Source: an uncultured Ferrovum sp. (GTDB lineage: Bacteria > Pseudomonadota > Gammaproteobacteria > Burkholderiales > Ferrovaceae). Taken from it: DNA of 50,912 nt. The stretch lies in NCBI GenBank assembly GCA_903867885.1, contig CAIPTD010000146.1:1-50912 (forward strand), in the 5' to 3' direction. The position numbers and the translations under genes were made by a program. The notes beneath the pieces were generated by a model that ran no database searches, was not told the DNA's origin, and was given only the letters and a program-made list of their open reading frames with translations. The stretch's first letter is position 1. Each line of letters opens with the position of its first letter. Positions 19,416 to 26,737 of this stretch are shown here, piece after piece.

Positions 19416-20743
19416 GTGTTCACCTGTTTTGGGGTCAGCGGCAAGGTTACGGATACCGCCACCCCTCGACCATCGATCCCTTCTGCGAGTTTAAACGTGC
19501 CACCCAAGGACTTGACGCGTTCGTTCATCCCCAAAAGGCCAAACCCTTTGCGGGGCTCTGATTCCAGATTGACGCCTGTTCCATCATCGGCTACGGTCAG
19601 ATCCAAGAAGCGACGCTCACCGTCCTTTCGAACATAAACACCGACATCCACTTGAGTGGCATTCGCATGGCGGGTAATGTTCGTGAGCGACTCCTGAAGG
19701 ATTCTAAACAAGGCAATCGATAATTCATCGCTCATCGATAGCTCAGAAGGAAGATCAACCGAAAGATTTAATGTTGGATGGGTTTGCGTAAAGTGATCAC
19801 AGAGTTCTTCAATCGCTGAGACCACTCCAAACTCATCCAACATCTCTGGGCGCAATTGTTCTAGGCGTCCTCGTACCATACGCATTAAAGTGTGTGCTGC
19901 TTCACGGATGGAATTTACGCTCGCTAAAGCAGCAGGTTTTTCTAGTGCAAGATATTTGAGTGCAGCTGATTCAGCATCAATCGCGGTCAATTGTTGAGCA
20001 AACTCATCATGCAATTCGCGGGCGATGACCTTACGTTCTTCTTCTTGAACACGCAGAAGTTCACGGGTCAAACGGCGGTTACCATCACCCGCTTCTTTTA
20101 AAGCATCCGCCATTTCATTAAAGCCGCGCTGCACGTCCGCTACTTCTTCTACATTCGACAAACGCACCTTTACATCGCGCTCGCCAGAGCCCAGGCTTTC
20201 TAAAGCTCGGCTCAGCGCCTTCAGCGGATACAACTGCCAATATACAATTGCCCAGGCACCCAGGTTCAGGATGAGTAGCAACACCCCTGCAAACGAGACA
20301 AGATGCATCACGTCATTCCATTTCTCAGCCAGTTCGTCTGAAGGGGTTGAATAGAGCACTGTTTGATACAAAGGGATCCCCCCATCCGTCACTATAATCG
20401 TCCGCGACCAATGGTTATTGCCGTCTTCAAATAAATGGGCAAACCATGCGGGATAAGGCTGCTCTGAATGATCAACTTCGCTCGTGCGCAAAGCGCGAAT
20501 ATGGCGGGCATGATCCAGTTGCCTTAGTGCCTGAATCGGCACCTTAGGGATCTCATGAGATTGCGGCACGATCCCTAACATTGCCTCTGCGAGTTTGGCT
20601 ACTGCTTGAGACTCTCTTCCTATTTCATATCGCGCACTGACGACATAAGCCGTCAAGGCCATCGCAAACACGCCCACAAAAAGAGAGGTCAGAAGGAGCG
20701 ACAAGCGCCACTTCAATGACCATCCCGTTGTTGCTACACTCAT
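19412..20743 (-). CDS. Membrane sensor histidine kinase (HisKA_3 / NarX-like)
   Basis: 443 residues. Transmembrane helix 1 at about 13-35, a periplasmic sensor region of about 110 residues (36-145), helix 2 at about 147-170, a HAMP linker (about 171-222), then a HisKA_3 dimerisation domain with His245 in ARELHDEFAQQ and an HATPase domain (N box ITRHANATQVDVGV, VADDGTGV, GFGLLGMNERV). The periplasmic part has no metal or haem motif I can name; its layout recalls the LapD/MoxY N-terminal domain, which would place it near MoxY-type sensors of methylotrophs. It starts directly at the end of the propeller gene (stop TAA then ATG, no gap) and overlaps the regulator by 4 bases. Confidence 0.9.
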   Translation of the reverse strand: MSVATTGWSLKWRLSLLLTSLFVGVFAMALTAYVVSARYEIGRESQAVAKLAEAMLGIVPQSHEIPKVPIQALRQLDHARHIRALRTSEVDHSEQPYPAWFAHLFEDGNNHWSRTIIVTDGGIPLYQTVLYSTPSDELAEKWNDVMHLVSFAGVLLLILNLGAWAIVYWQLYPLKALSRALESLGSGERDVKVRLSNVEEVADVQRGFNEMADALKEAGDGNRRLTRELLRVQEEERKVIARELHDEFAQQLTAIDAESAALKYLALEKPAALASVNSIREAAHTLMRMVRGRLEQLRPEMLDEFGVVSAIEELCDHFTQTHPTLNLSVDLPSELSMSDELSIALFRILQESLTNITRHANATQVDVGVYVRKDGERRFLDLTVADDGTGVNLESEPRKGFGLLGMNERVKSLGGTFKLAEGIDGRGVAVSVTLPLTPKQVNT

Positions 20744-21820
20744 TTAAGGCGTATCGATACTGCCGCGCGCACGAGGGAAAGTCACGACACCCCAAGGGCC
20801 TTTGAAGCCCGTGAGCGTTTTGAGAACGGCATACGTGGTGGTATCGGCAATCACTAATGAATCCGATTTTCCACATGCCACAATGAGCTTCTTCCCATCA
20901 GATGAAAATGAGAAATGCCAGCAGCGTTGCCCCACGGGGATTTCACCCAGCAAAGCCAGGGTATTCACATCAAATACCTGAATCACACTGGAGCGCGAAG
21001 CTGCCACAAACAGGCGCTTACCTTCAGGATCGAAGCTCACACCATACGGTGATTTTTTGGTTGCCGCGGACTTAATCATTTTGTAGTTACTACCAATCAA
21101 AATCACCTTATCGGAGAACTCCAAGGTCACTGCATAGGTTTTGCCATCAGGAGAAATTTTAATACCTCGAGGGCGACTGCCTTGCGAAGACACATCAATT
21201 TTTTGCAGAATTTTTCCCAACTGACGGTCATACACCGTGACGGTATTCTCACCCTCATTGGCGACGAGCATGAACTTGCCGTCAGCAGAAAACTCGATGC
21301 CTTCGGTTTCGCGGCCAGATTTCATTGAAGCAATCACCTTGCCCTGCTTGATATCCACCACCGCAATTTCTGCGGGCACGAGGTCATCATCGTCCTCTTT
21401 TTCCGCTTTGTTACCGGCTTTGGCAGGCTTAGCAGCGGGTTCTTCGGGCTTACCCGCTTCAACCGGCGCACCTGGACCACTGGGTTCGTAGGTGATGTAA
21501 GCAAGATCACCGACAATCCTCACAAATTCAACGTTTTTCCCGACATTTACGCGCTTAACCAGCTTACCCGACTGCGCATCCATCACACTGATATCACTTG
21601 TGCCTTTGTTTGCGGTCACCACAAATGCGCCATCTGCGGTGACGCTAATCCCTCTGGGCCCCTGACCTGCCACATCGATCTCGCGCACTACTGCCATCTG
21701 ATCAATGTCCACCACCGAAATACCTGAACGCTCATTAGAAACATACGCTAAGGGTGCGGCGTTGACGCTCACGGCAAATACAGCAGCAAAAGAAATAAAA
21801 AAGAGTTTATGTAGACGCAT
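20744..21820 (-). CDS. Periplasmic YVTN-family beta-propeller protein
   Basis: 358 residues with a Sec signal peptide (cleavage near VNA at 21). About seven repeats of roughly 40 residues follow, each with the pattern (A/V)-x-D-x-x-x-G-K-V-(V/I) ... (G/S)-x-D-G-K-x-(L/A)-V-(V/A)-x-N, for example FSADGKFMLVANEGENTVTVYD. This is the YVTN/NHL-like 7-bladed propeller fold and recalls the 'PQQ-dependent catabolism-associated' propeller family, whose members sit in small-molecule transport or oxidation loci. One blade carries a 35-residue insertion (114-149), Pro/Ala/Lys/Glu-rich and ending in DDDD. It is coupled to the histidine kinase downstream and may present a ligand to it, or scavenge one for the TonB receptor; this is inference. 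Confidence 0.75.
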   Translation of the reverse strand: MRLHKLFFISFAAVFAVSVNAAPLAYVSNERSGISVVDIDQMAVVREIDVAGQGPRGISVTADGAFVVTANKGTSDISVMDAQSGKLVKRVNVGKNVEFVRIVGDLAYITYEPSGPGAPVEAGKPEEPAAKPAKAGNKAEKEDDDDLVPAEIAVVDIKQGKVIASMKSGRETEGIEFSADGKFMLVANEGENTVTVYDRQLGKILQKIDVSSQGSRPRGIKISPDGKTYAVTLEFSDKVILIGSNYKMIKSAATKKSPYGVSFDPEGKRLFVAASRSSVIQVFDVNTLALLGEIPVGQRCWHFSFSSDGKKLIVACGKSDSLVIADTTTYAVLKTLTGFKGPWGVVTFPRARGSIDTP

Positions 21821-21858
21821 GTCGGATCAATCCATTAGGGGAGGAGAACTATTTCTGG

Positions 21859-21867
21859 ATTATCTCA
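21859..21867 (-). promoter_or_regulatory. Candidate extended -10 promoter of the propeller-kinase-regulator genes
   Basis: On the minus strand TGAGATAAT is an extended -10 (TG-n-GATAAT). Transcription would start about 30 bases before the propeller ATG. No good -35 is present. It lies in the 168 bases between the TonB receptor and the propeller gene, so the three downstream genes may be transcribed on their own. Confidence 0.35.
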
Positions 21868-21988
21868 AAGCTTGCATTGAAAAGATTGTGTCTTTTCATT
21901 AAAAGCAGCGGGATTCACTCACACATAGTGCTTAACAGGGCTTTACCTATCTGACCTTAGATGTTTGATAACAGAAACTATCTTTTCT

Positions 21989-24292
21989 TTAATCGCGATC
22001 GCCAACCCCTTCAGCGCGTCCCTTTGGTTTATCGAACCAATAAGTGAGGCCCACCCAAACAGAACGAGGGGCAGCAATACTGCGGAATTGCTCAGAGTTT
22101 CCTGTTGAGTTGAAAACACCACCAGGGAGATAGTTTGTGGCTAGATTTCCGTAGGTGGAATAGGTGCGGTTGAAAATATTACGTACGTATGCAGAAAACT
22201 CCCAGTTGGTCCAGGGAGTATATTTTCCATCTAGATTAAATACGGCAAAGCCAGGGACTTTCCCTTTGTTGTCTTGGTTGTTTTCATCGCCGCGCGCATA
22301 AGTGCTGGTTTGTGCGTTCATACTCCAACCCATTGCCCAAGTTTCTGAGGGTCTATAGCGCAATCTTAACTTGAGCATTTGGTTGGGGATTCCTGGAATA
22401 TGAGCGCCTGCTGATACCTGCTCAACCCCACCGCTTGAACTTGAATTCGCAGAGACAGCCTCTGAAAAAGCACTTTGAAAGGTTGCATCCATAAGGGTGT
22501 AATTTATTCCCCAATCCCACCCCTCTTTTCGATGATCTAAACCTAACTCAATTCCACGGCGCTGGGTATCTCCCACATTATTGAAATATCCGAAATTAGC
22601 AGTGGTTCCGATATACAGAATGTCATCTTGTAATCGGGTTTGAAACAACCCAACAGACCAGTTTAATCCTTGGTCAAGCTTGCCCCTGAGACCTGCTTCT
22701 AAAGAACGCGAAACTACTTTTTTGAGATAAGGATCCGAGGAGAAAGCATTGGGGAGTGAACAGGGGTTTTGGGAATCTGAACAAGTAAGTTCAACGGGAG
22801 TAGGCGCGCGCATCCCCTCAGTGTAAGAAACATAGCTAGTTAAATTTGAGGTTGGGTTGTAATTGAAGCCGATTGCAGGATTTAAGCGCGTGTAAGTGAA
22901 ATCACCATTGGCGCCCGCTGTATCTAAAGCATGAGCCAAGAAAGTGGTCTTGACGCGAGCACTATTAAAGCGCCCTGACACCGTCATCGCGAATTCCTTA
23001 GAAAGCGAAAGCGTATCGCTGGTATACAAACCTAAGTAATCCGTTTCGCCCTGCACACTCGTTTGAAGCAAGATGTCGCTAGAAGAGAAAGTACTTCTGT
23101 CAGCAGCCACCACCGCATCCTGTTGACTATGAGTAAAATCTGTCCGACTGCGATCCAAACTCACCCCAACCATTGCCATGTTGCCTAGACCAAGCAAGGG
23201 GGCACTATCGGATAGTTGCAATGAAGTGCCGTAGGTTTTTTGATTGATGGTATAGATTACATTTTGCGCGTTATTTGATGGGTCATTACTCCCACCCACA
23301 ATATTGCTATTCAAAATCGAAGTATCCACATGCCTGTAATAGGCATTGCCCGCCACTAACCAATCCTTATCGAGGTATTGGCTGGCTTTAAGATTGAGCA
23401 TCCACATTTTGTTGGTCACTTCATCAGGGTAGGTATACACCTGACTGGTATTGCCCATATACGAGAGCGGAATGGTTTGATTGCCCTCTAAAACGTTATT
23501 GGCCGCGGTTAGCGATAAATCGATATCGGTATCGTCGTCTTGAAATCCTGTCTTGGCGAATAGCTGACGGACTTCACTGGGATTGTGATCCGCCCACCCG
23601 CTATCTTTGTACCAATTAGTGGCAATGAAGTAGTCGGTAGTTTCACCGTGCCCACCGGTTTCGATCTGTAACTGGCGGCGGCCAAACATCCCTCCACTGG
23701 TATCCATGCGTGTTCCCGGGAATTGAAAGCCACTCTTGGTCACTACAGATAAAGCCCCACCCAAAGTATTCAAACCAAACTGAGGGTTGGCACCTGGCAT
23801 GAGGGTGATATTGGCAATCGCGTTTTGTGGAATCAGGTCCCAATTCACCACATCGCCAAAGGCTTCATTGACGCGCACCCCATCCATAAACACTGAAACG
23901 CCTTGGGGTGTTCCTAATGATGGAGAGGCGGTAAACCCGCGCACATTCACATCCACCTGATAGCCGTTGCCTTGGGTGTCATTGATGTTCACGTTGCCAA
24001 AGCCGCTGTTGAGGGCATCCGACAAATTATCAAACCCCCGACCCTCCAAATCCTTGGCCGAAAGGGTTTTGACATTAGATGGAATCTTATCCATCGATAC
24101 CCCCATACCAGGCAGCGGTGCGGTACTGATGACCTCAATCGTTGGAAGCTCATAGCGCGAAGCGGGGTTTGCTAGCGCCCCACCCTCAACATGCAAGGAA
24201 TCATCGGCGCTGAAGACAGGAAAAGTGAAAGCTGTTGAAACGGCAACGGCTAAAGCATAGGCATAGGCATAGGGTTTGTTGGTGCGGGTCAT
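21989..24292 (-). CDS. TonB-dependent outer-membrane receptor
   Basis: 767 residues. Sec signal peptide (cleavage near VFSA at about 29), a TonB-box-like stretch (LPTIEVISTA), a plug domain (about 60-180: IPSNVKTLSAKDLEG, VDVNVRGF, VSVFMDGVRVNEAFG, LNTLGGALSVVTKSG) and a 22-strand barrel with the usual late motif YVRNIFNRTY. The last barrel strand (VWVGLTYWF) is followed by a 13-residue charged tail, which is unusual because such proteins normally end at the aromatic residue. A siderophore, metal chelate or other scarce ligand is expected; the ligand cannot be read. It sits 168 bases upstream of the propeller/two-component genes on the same strand. Confidence 0.9.
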   Translation of the reverse strand: MTRTNKPYAYAYALAVAVSTAFTFPVFSADDSLHVEGGALANPASRYELPTIEVISTAPLPGMGVSMDKIPSNVKTLSAKDLEGRGFDNLSDALNSGFGNVNINDTQGNGYQVDVNVRGFTASPSLGTPQGVSVFMDGVRVNEAFGDVVNWDLIPQNAIANITLMPGANPQFGLNTLGGALSVVTKSGFQFPGTRMDTSGGMFGRRQLQIETGGHGETTDYFIATNWYKDSGWADHNPSEVRQLFAKTGFQDDDTDIDLSLTAANNVLEGNQTIPLSYMGNTSQVYTYPDEVTNKMWMLNLKASQYLDKDWLVAGNAYYRHVDTSILNSNIVGGSNDPSNNAQNVIYTINQKTYGTSLQLSDSAPLLGLGNMAMVGVSLDRSRTDFTHSQQDAVVAADRSTFSSSDILLQTSVQGETDYLGLYTSDTLSLSKEFAMTVSGRFNSARVKTTFLAHALDTAGANGDFTYTRLNPAIGFNYNPTSNLTSYVSYTEGMRAPTPVELTCSDSQNPCSLPNAFSSDPYLKKVVSRSLEAGLRGKLDQGLNWSVGLFQTRLQDDILYIGTTANFGYFNNVGDTQRRGIELGLDHRKEGWDWGINYTLMDATFQSAFSEAVSANSSSSGGVEQVSAGAHIPGIPNQMLKLRLRYRPSETWAMGWSMNAQTSTYARGDENNQDNKGKVPGFAVFNLDGKYTPWTNWEFSAYVRNIFNRTYSTYGNLATNYLPGGVFNSTGNSEQFRSIAAPRSVWVGLTYWFDKPKGRAEGVGDRD
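24255..24272. repeat. Three tandem GCATAG hexamers in the receptor signal peptide
   Basis: Three perfect copies of GCATAG (read on the plus strand) encode the Tyr-Ala repeat YAYAYA in the signal peptide of the TonB receptor. A hexamer keeps the frame, so copy-number change would only lengthen or shorten the signal peptide. Confidence 0.7.
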
Positions 24293-24638
24293 TTTTTATT
24301 TGATCCTTTTCTGACCCTAATATTTTGAGGGAAGCCTTCAGCAAAATCCCGGGATTTTCTCCCGACAAAGGGGTAAAAATATCTTATTCATTCACCAAAA
24401 AAAGCAATTTCGCGCGCCAGAAACCATCACCTTAGACAATCTAGAATCCTGTCCATTCATTCGAGTCTGAATTATCATTAACGCCAGAACGGCGCCAATG
24501 ATACTAAAGAGATCAGCGGTTAAAGCGAATACATGCATAGATAAGAATGATAGTTTTAGGCGCTGAGCCTAGTATCCTTTTGGGTTTGGCTTGAGATATG
24601 CAATATATCTAGGCATTTTTTTGAGGGAGTCATTCGGA
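24293..24638. other. 346-base intergenic region between divergent receptor and reductase genes
   Basis: No coding sequence of note is seen. It holds an AAGGA ribosome binding site for the receptor (minus), GAGGGAG (24623-24629) for the reductase (plus), the 16-base palindrome at 24343-24358 and a small hairpin (TAGGC/GCCTA near 24557-24571). I found no riboswitch of the cobalamin kind, although such elements often precede TonB receptors, and no convincing sigma-70 promoter. Confidence 0.5.
24343..24358. promoter_or_regulatory. Perfect 16-base palindrome upstream of the TonB receptor
   Basis: AAAATCCCGGGATTTT is a perfect palindrome, 51-66 bases before the receptor ATG. It overlaps a second inverted repeat, CGGGA-5 bases-TCCCG (24350-24364). 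This is a likely operator for a dimeric regulator; the adjacent LuxR-type response regulator is one candidate. The site is seen; the function is inferred. Confidence 0.5.
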
Positions 24639-25673
24639 ATGCGTATTTGTATAGTGGGTGGCGGCGGCGCCATTGGTGGATATTTAGCAGTATCTCTGGC
24701 CCGTGCGGGCAATGATGTGACCGTTATGGCACGCGGCGCAACACTGAAGGCCATTCAGGAACGCGGCTTACAGCTCATCATGGAAAACGAGCCTGCTCCC
24801 CTCGAAGCTAAAGTCAAAGCCGTTGAAAAGCTCACCGAAGCCGGCCCTCAAGACCTGATTATTCTTGCCGTCAAAGCGCATCAAGTCACCCCCGTCGCAG
24901 CGGATCTGAAGACCATGCTGGATGCCAATCCAGAATGTGTATTGATCCCCATGCAGAATGGCATTCCCTTCTGGTATTTTCAGCGCCATGGCGGCCCCTT
25001 AGAAGGGCGTTCAGTTGAAACCGTGGATCATGGCGGCGAAGTCATGAAGCAGATCAATCCCAATCAAATCATTGGCTGCGTGGTGTACCCTGCCACGACC
25101 ACTGAAGGGCCTGGCATTATCAAGCACGTTGAAGGCAACCGGTTCCCCATCGGCGAACTCGATGGCCAGATCAGTGATCGTGCCACCAAGATTTCTGAAG
25201 CGTTTGTCGCTGCAGGTTTGAAGTCACCTGTTCTGGATAATATTCGCGCTGAAATCTGGTTGAAACTCTGGGGCAACATGACCTTTAACCCCATTAGCGC
25301 TTTGAGCCATGGCACCTTAGAAGGCATTTGCCAATACCCTCTTACCCGTGACCTTGCTCGCATGATGATGACCGAAGCGCAAACCATTGCGAACAAACTC
25401 AACATCACTTTCCGTGTAGATATTGAACGTCGTATCGCTGGGGCCGAGAAAGTAGGTCGCCACAAGACCTCTATGTTGCAAGACTTAGAAGCCGGAAGAG
25501 CATTAGAAATAGATGCATTGTTAGGCTCGGTGATTGAGTTAGGTCAAATGACCGACACGCCCACCCCTTGCCTGACCACCGTCTTTGCACTCACCAAGCA
25601 CTTAGACGACAACGTGCAAGCCAGCAGCGGAAAACTTGCACTACCCCAACTCCCCGCCTACGAAGACTTCTAA
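24639..25673 (+). CDS. 2-dehydropantoate 2-reductase family protein
   Basis: 344 residues. An N-terminal Rossmann fold (IVGGGGAIGGYLA, with the GxGxxG set), VMARG cofactor discrimination loop, LAVKAHQ and PMQNGIP motifs, and a C-terminal helical domain with LKLWGNMTFNP and the catalytic region KTSMLQDLEAGRALEIDALLG fit PanE/ApbA, which reduces ketopantoate with NADPH for pantothenate. Families of this fold also include other 2-ketoacid reductases, and the protein is longer than E. coli PanE (303), so I give no gene symbol. The ATG at 24639 is preferred over an earlier in-frame start at 24591: GAGGGAG lies 9 bases before it. The stop codon abuts the convergent next gene with no gap. Confidence 0.8.
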   Translation: MRICIVGGGGAIGGYLAVSLARAGNDVTVMARGATLKAIQERGLQLIMENEPAPLEAKVKAVEKLTEAGPQDLIILAVKAHQVTPVAADLKTMLDANPECVLIPMQNGIPFWYFQRHGGPLEGRSVETVDHGGEVMKQINPNQIIGCVVYPATTTEGPGIIKHVEGNRFPIGELDGQISDRATKISEAFVAAGLKSPVLDNIRAEIWLKLWGNMTFNPISALSHGTLEGICQYPLTRDLARMMMTEAQTIANKLNITFRVDIERRIAGAEKVGRHKTSMLQDLEAGRALEIDALLGSVIELGQMTDTPTPCLTTVFALTKHLDDNVQASSGKLALPQLPAYEDF

Positions 25674-26621
25674 TCAGTCTTTGCGTGGGCCTGAGAGAAT
25701 ACTCTCGGGCTCACGCCCGTTCAGACGCGCTAATTCTCGCAATAGCGCGGAATGATCTAAGCCTGCATCTCCATGCTCATTCGCATCGGCAAAGAGTTGT
25801 TGCAATAAGCCCGTTACCGGTAATTGCAATCCACTTTCTCGCGCCTCGGCAAGAGCGGTGGTCAAATCTTTAAGCTGCGTTTGAATGGCGCCACCCGGAA
25901 CAAAGTTTTGGGTCAGCATGCGCTCACCATGCAATTCCAATATTCTACTTTCAGCAAACCCCCCGCGAATCGCGGCGCGCACTGCAACGGGGTCTGCCCC
26001 GCCTTGGGCAGCCAACATGAGCGCCTCTGCAACGGCCCCTATCGTTACCCCTACAATGATTTGATTGGCAAGTTTTGCCAGTTGACCTGAGCCCGCTGGG
26101 CCCACAAAGGTCACCCGGCCAAGCGCAGATAAGATCGGGGTCAATTCTGCAACACGACTGGCTTCTCCGCCTGCCATGATTGCCAAAGTACCTTGCTCAG
26201 CACCTACAACCCCGCCCGACACAGGCGCATCCAATGCAGAACCCCCCAAACCCTTTAAACGCTGAAAATGCATCCGAGCCGTGGCGGGGGGAATAGAACT
26301 CATATCCACCACACATGCACCAGGCATCATTGCTGAAGCCACCCCTGAACAGTGGGGGCCGACTTCAGACCCGAATAAGACCTCAGTCACTGCTGGCCCA
26401 TCGCTCAACATCGTGAACACGACAGAGGCATTGTTAATGGCTTCATGCGCAGATTCACACATCTTGAGCCGCTTAGATTGTGTGTCATCGCACTCTTTTA
26501 GCAATCTTTGACAGGCAAGGGGCGAACGATTCCAAACCTGTAGGGCATGTCCTGCAGCCAGCAAGCGCTTCGCCATGGGCAAGCCCATTCGCCCTAAACC
26601 TAGAAAAGCTAATTGACTCAT
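25674..26621 (-). CDS. 3-hydroxyisobutyrate dehydrogenase-family NAD(P)-dependent oxidoreductase
   Basis: A 315-residue beta-hydroxyacid dehydrogenase. The cofactor motif is FLGLGRMGLPMA; the substrate loop is DAPVSGGVVGAEQGTLAIMAGG; the catalytic Lys sits in GSGQLAKLANQ. Members reduce tartronate semialdehyde (GarR/GlxR) or oxidise 3-hydroxyisobutyrate; the sequence does not decide. The arginine in NRSP after the second strand suggests NADPH. An AGAGGA ribosome binding site precedes the ATG. It is divergent from the amidohydrolase and convergent with the reductase at 24639; its final codons encode a strong hairpin. Confidence 0.85.
   Translation of the reverse strand: MSQLAFLGLGRMGLPMAKRLLAAGHALQVWNRSPLACQRLLKECDDTQSKRLKMCESAHEAINNASVVFTMLSDGPAVTEVLFGSEVGPHCSGVASAMMPGACVVDMSSIPPATARMHFQRLKGLGGSALDAPVSGGVVGAEQGTLAIMAGGEASRVAELTPILSALGRVTFVGPAGSGQLAKLANQIIVGVTIGAVAEALMLAAQGGADPVAVRAAIRGGFAESRILELHGERMLTQNFVPGGAIQTQLKDLTTALAEARESGLQLPVTGLLQQLFADANEHGDAGLDHSALLRELARLNGREPESILSGPRKD
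25683..25716. terminator. Strong stem-loop at the junction of two abutting convergent genes
   Basis: GCGTGGGCCTGAGAG (25683-25697) and CTCTCGGGCTCACGC (25702-25716) pair over 15 positions with two G-U pairs and loop AATA. It begins 10 bases after the stop of the plus-strand reductase gene and lies inside the last codons of the minus-strand gene. No T-run follows, so it may be an RNA 3'-end stabiliser or a Rho-assisted terminator rather than a classical one. Confidence 0.55.
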
Positions 26622-26706
26622 CTATCGTGTATCCTCTAAAAGCTGTGATGGGATTGGATCAAACTCTAAGCTCAACATGCGTCAACCCATGCAGCGATGA
26701 TGTAAA

Positions 26707-26721
26707 CGCCAATGATTGGCG
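26707..26721. promoter_or_regulatory. Palindrome just upstream of the amidohydrolase start
   Basis: CGCCAAT-G-ATTGGCG is a perfect 7-base inverted repeat around one base, 3 bases before the AAGGA ribosome binding site. It could be an operator or an mRNA hairpin that affects initiation. Confidence 0.4.
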
Positions 26722-26737
26722 AGTAAGGATAAAGATA

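Noticed and set aside
24343-24358. Fur box
   Set aside because: The palindrome is centred on CCCGGG and does not have the GATAAT-like triplet repeats of Fur sites.
24293-24590. Cobalamin or other riboswitch before the TonB receptor
   Set aside because: I looked for the B12-box and long paired leader and saw neither; only a palindrome and a short hairpin.
25064-25465. 133-residue open frame on the minus strand
   Set aside because: Fully antisense to the ketopantoate reductase-like gene, whose motifs are intact.
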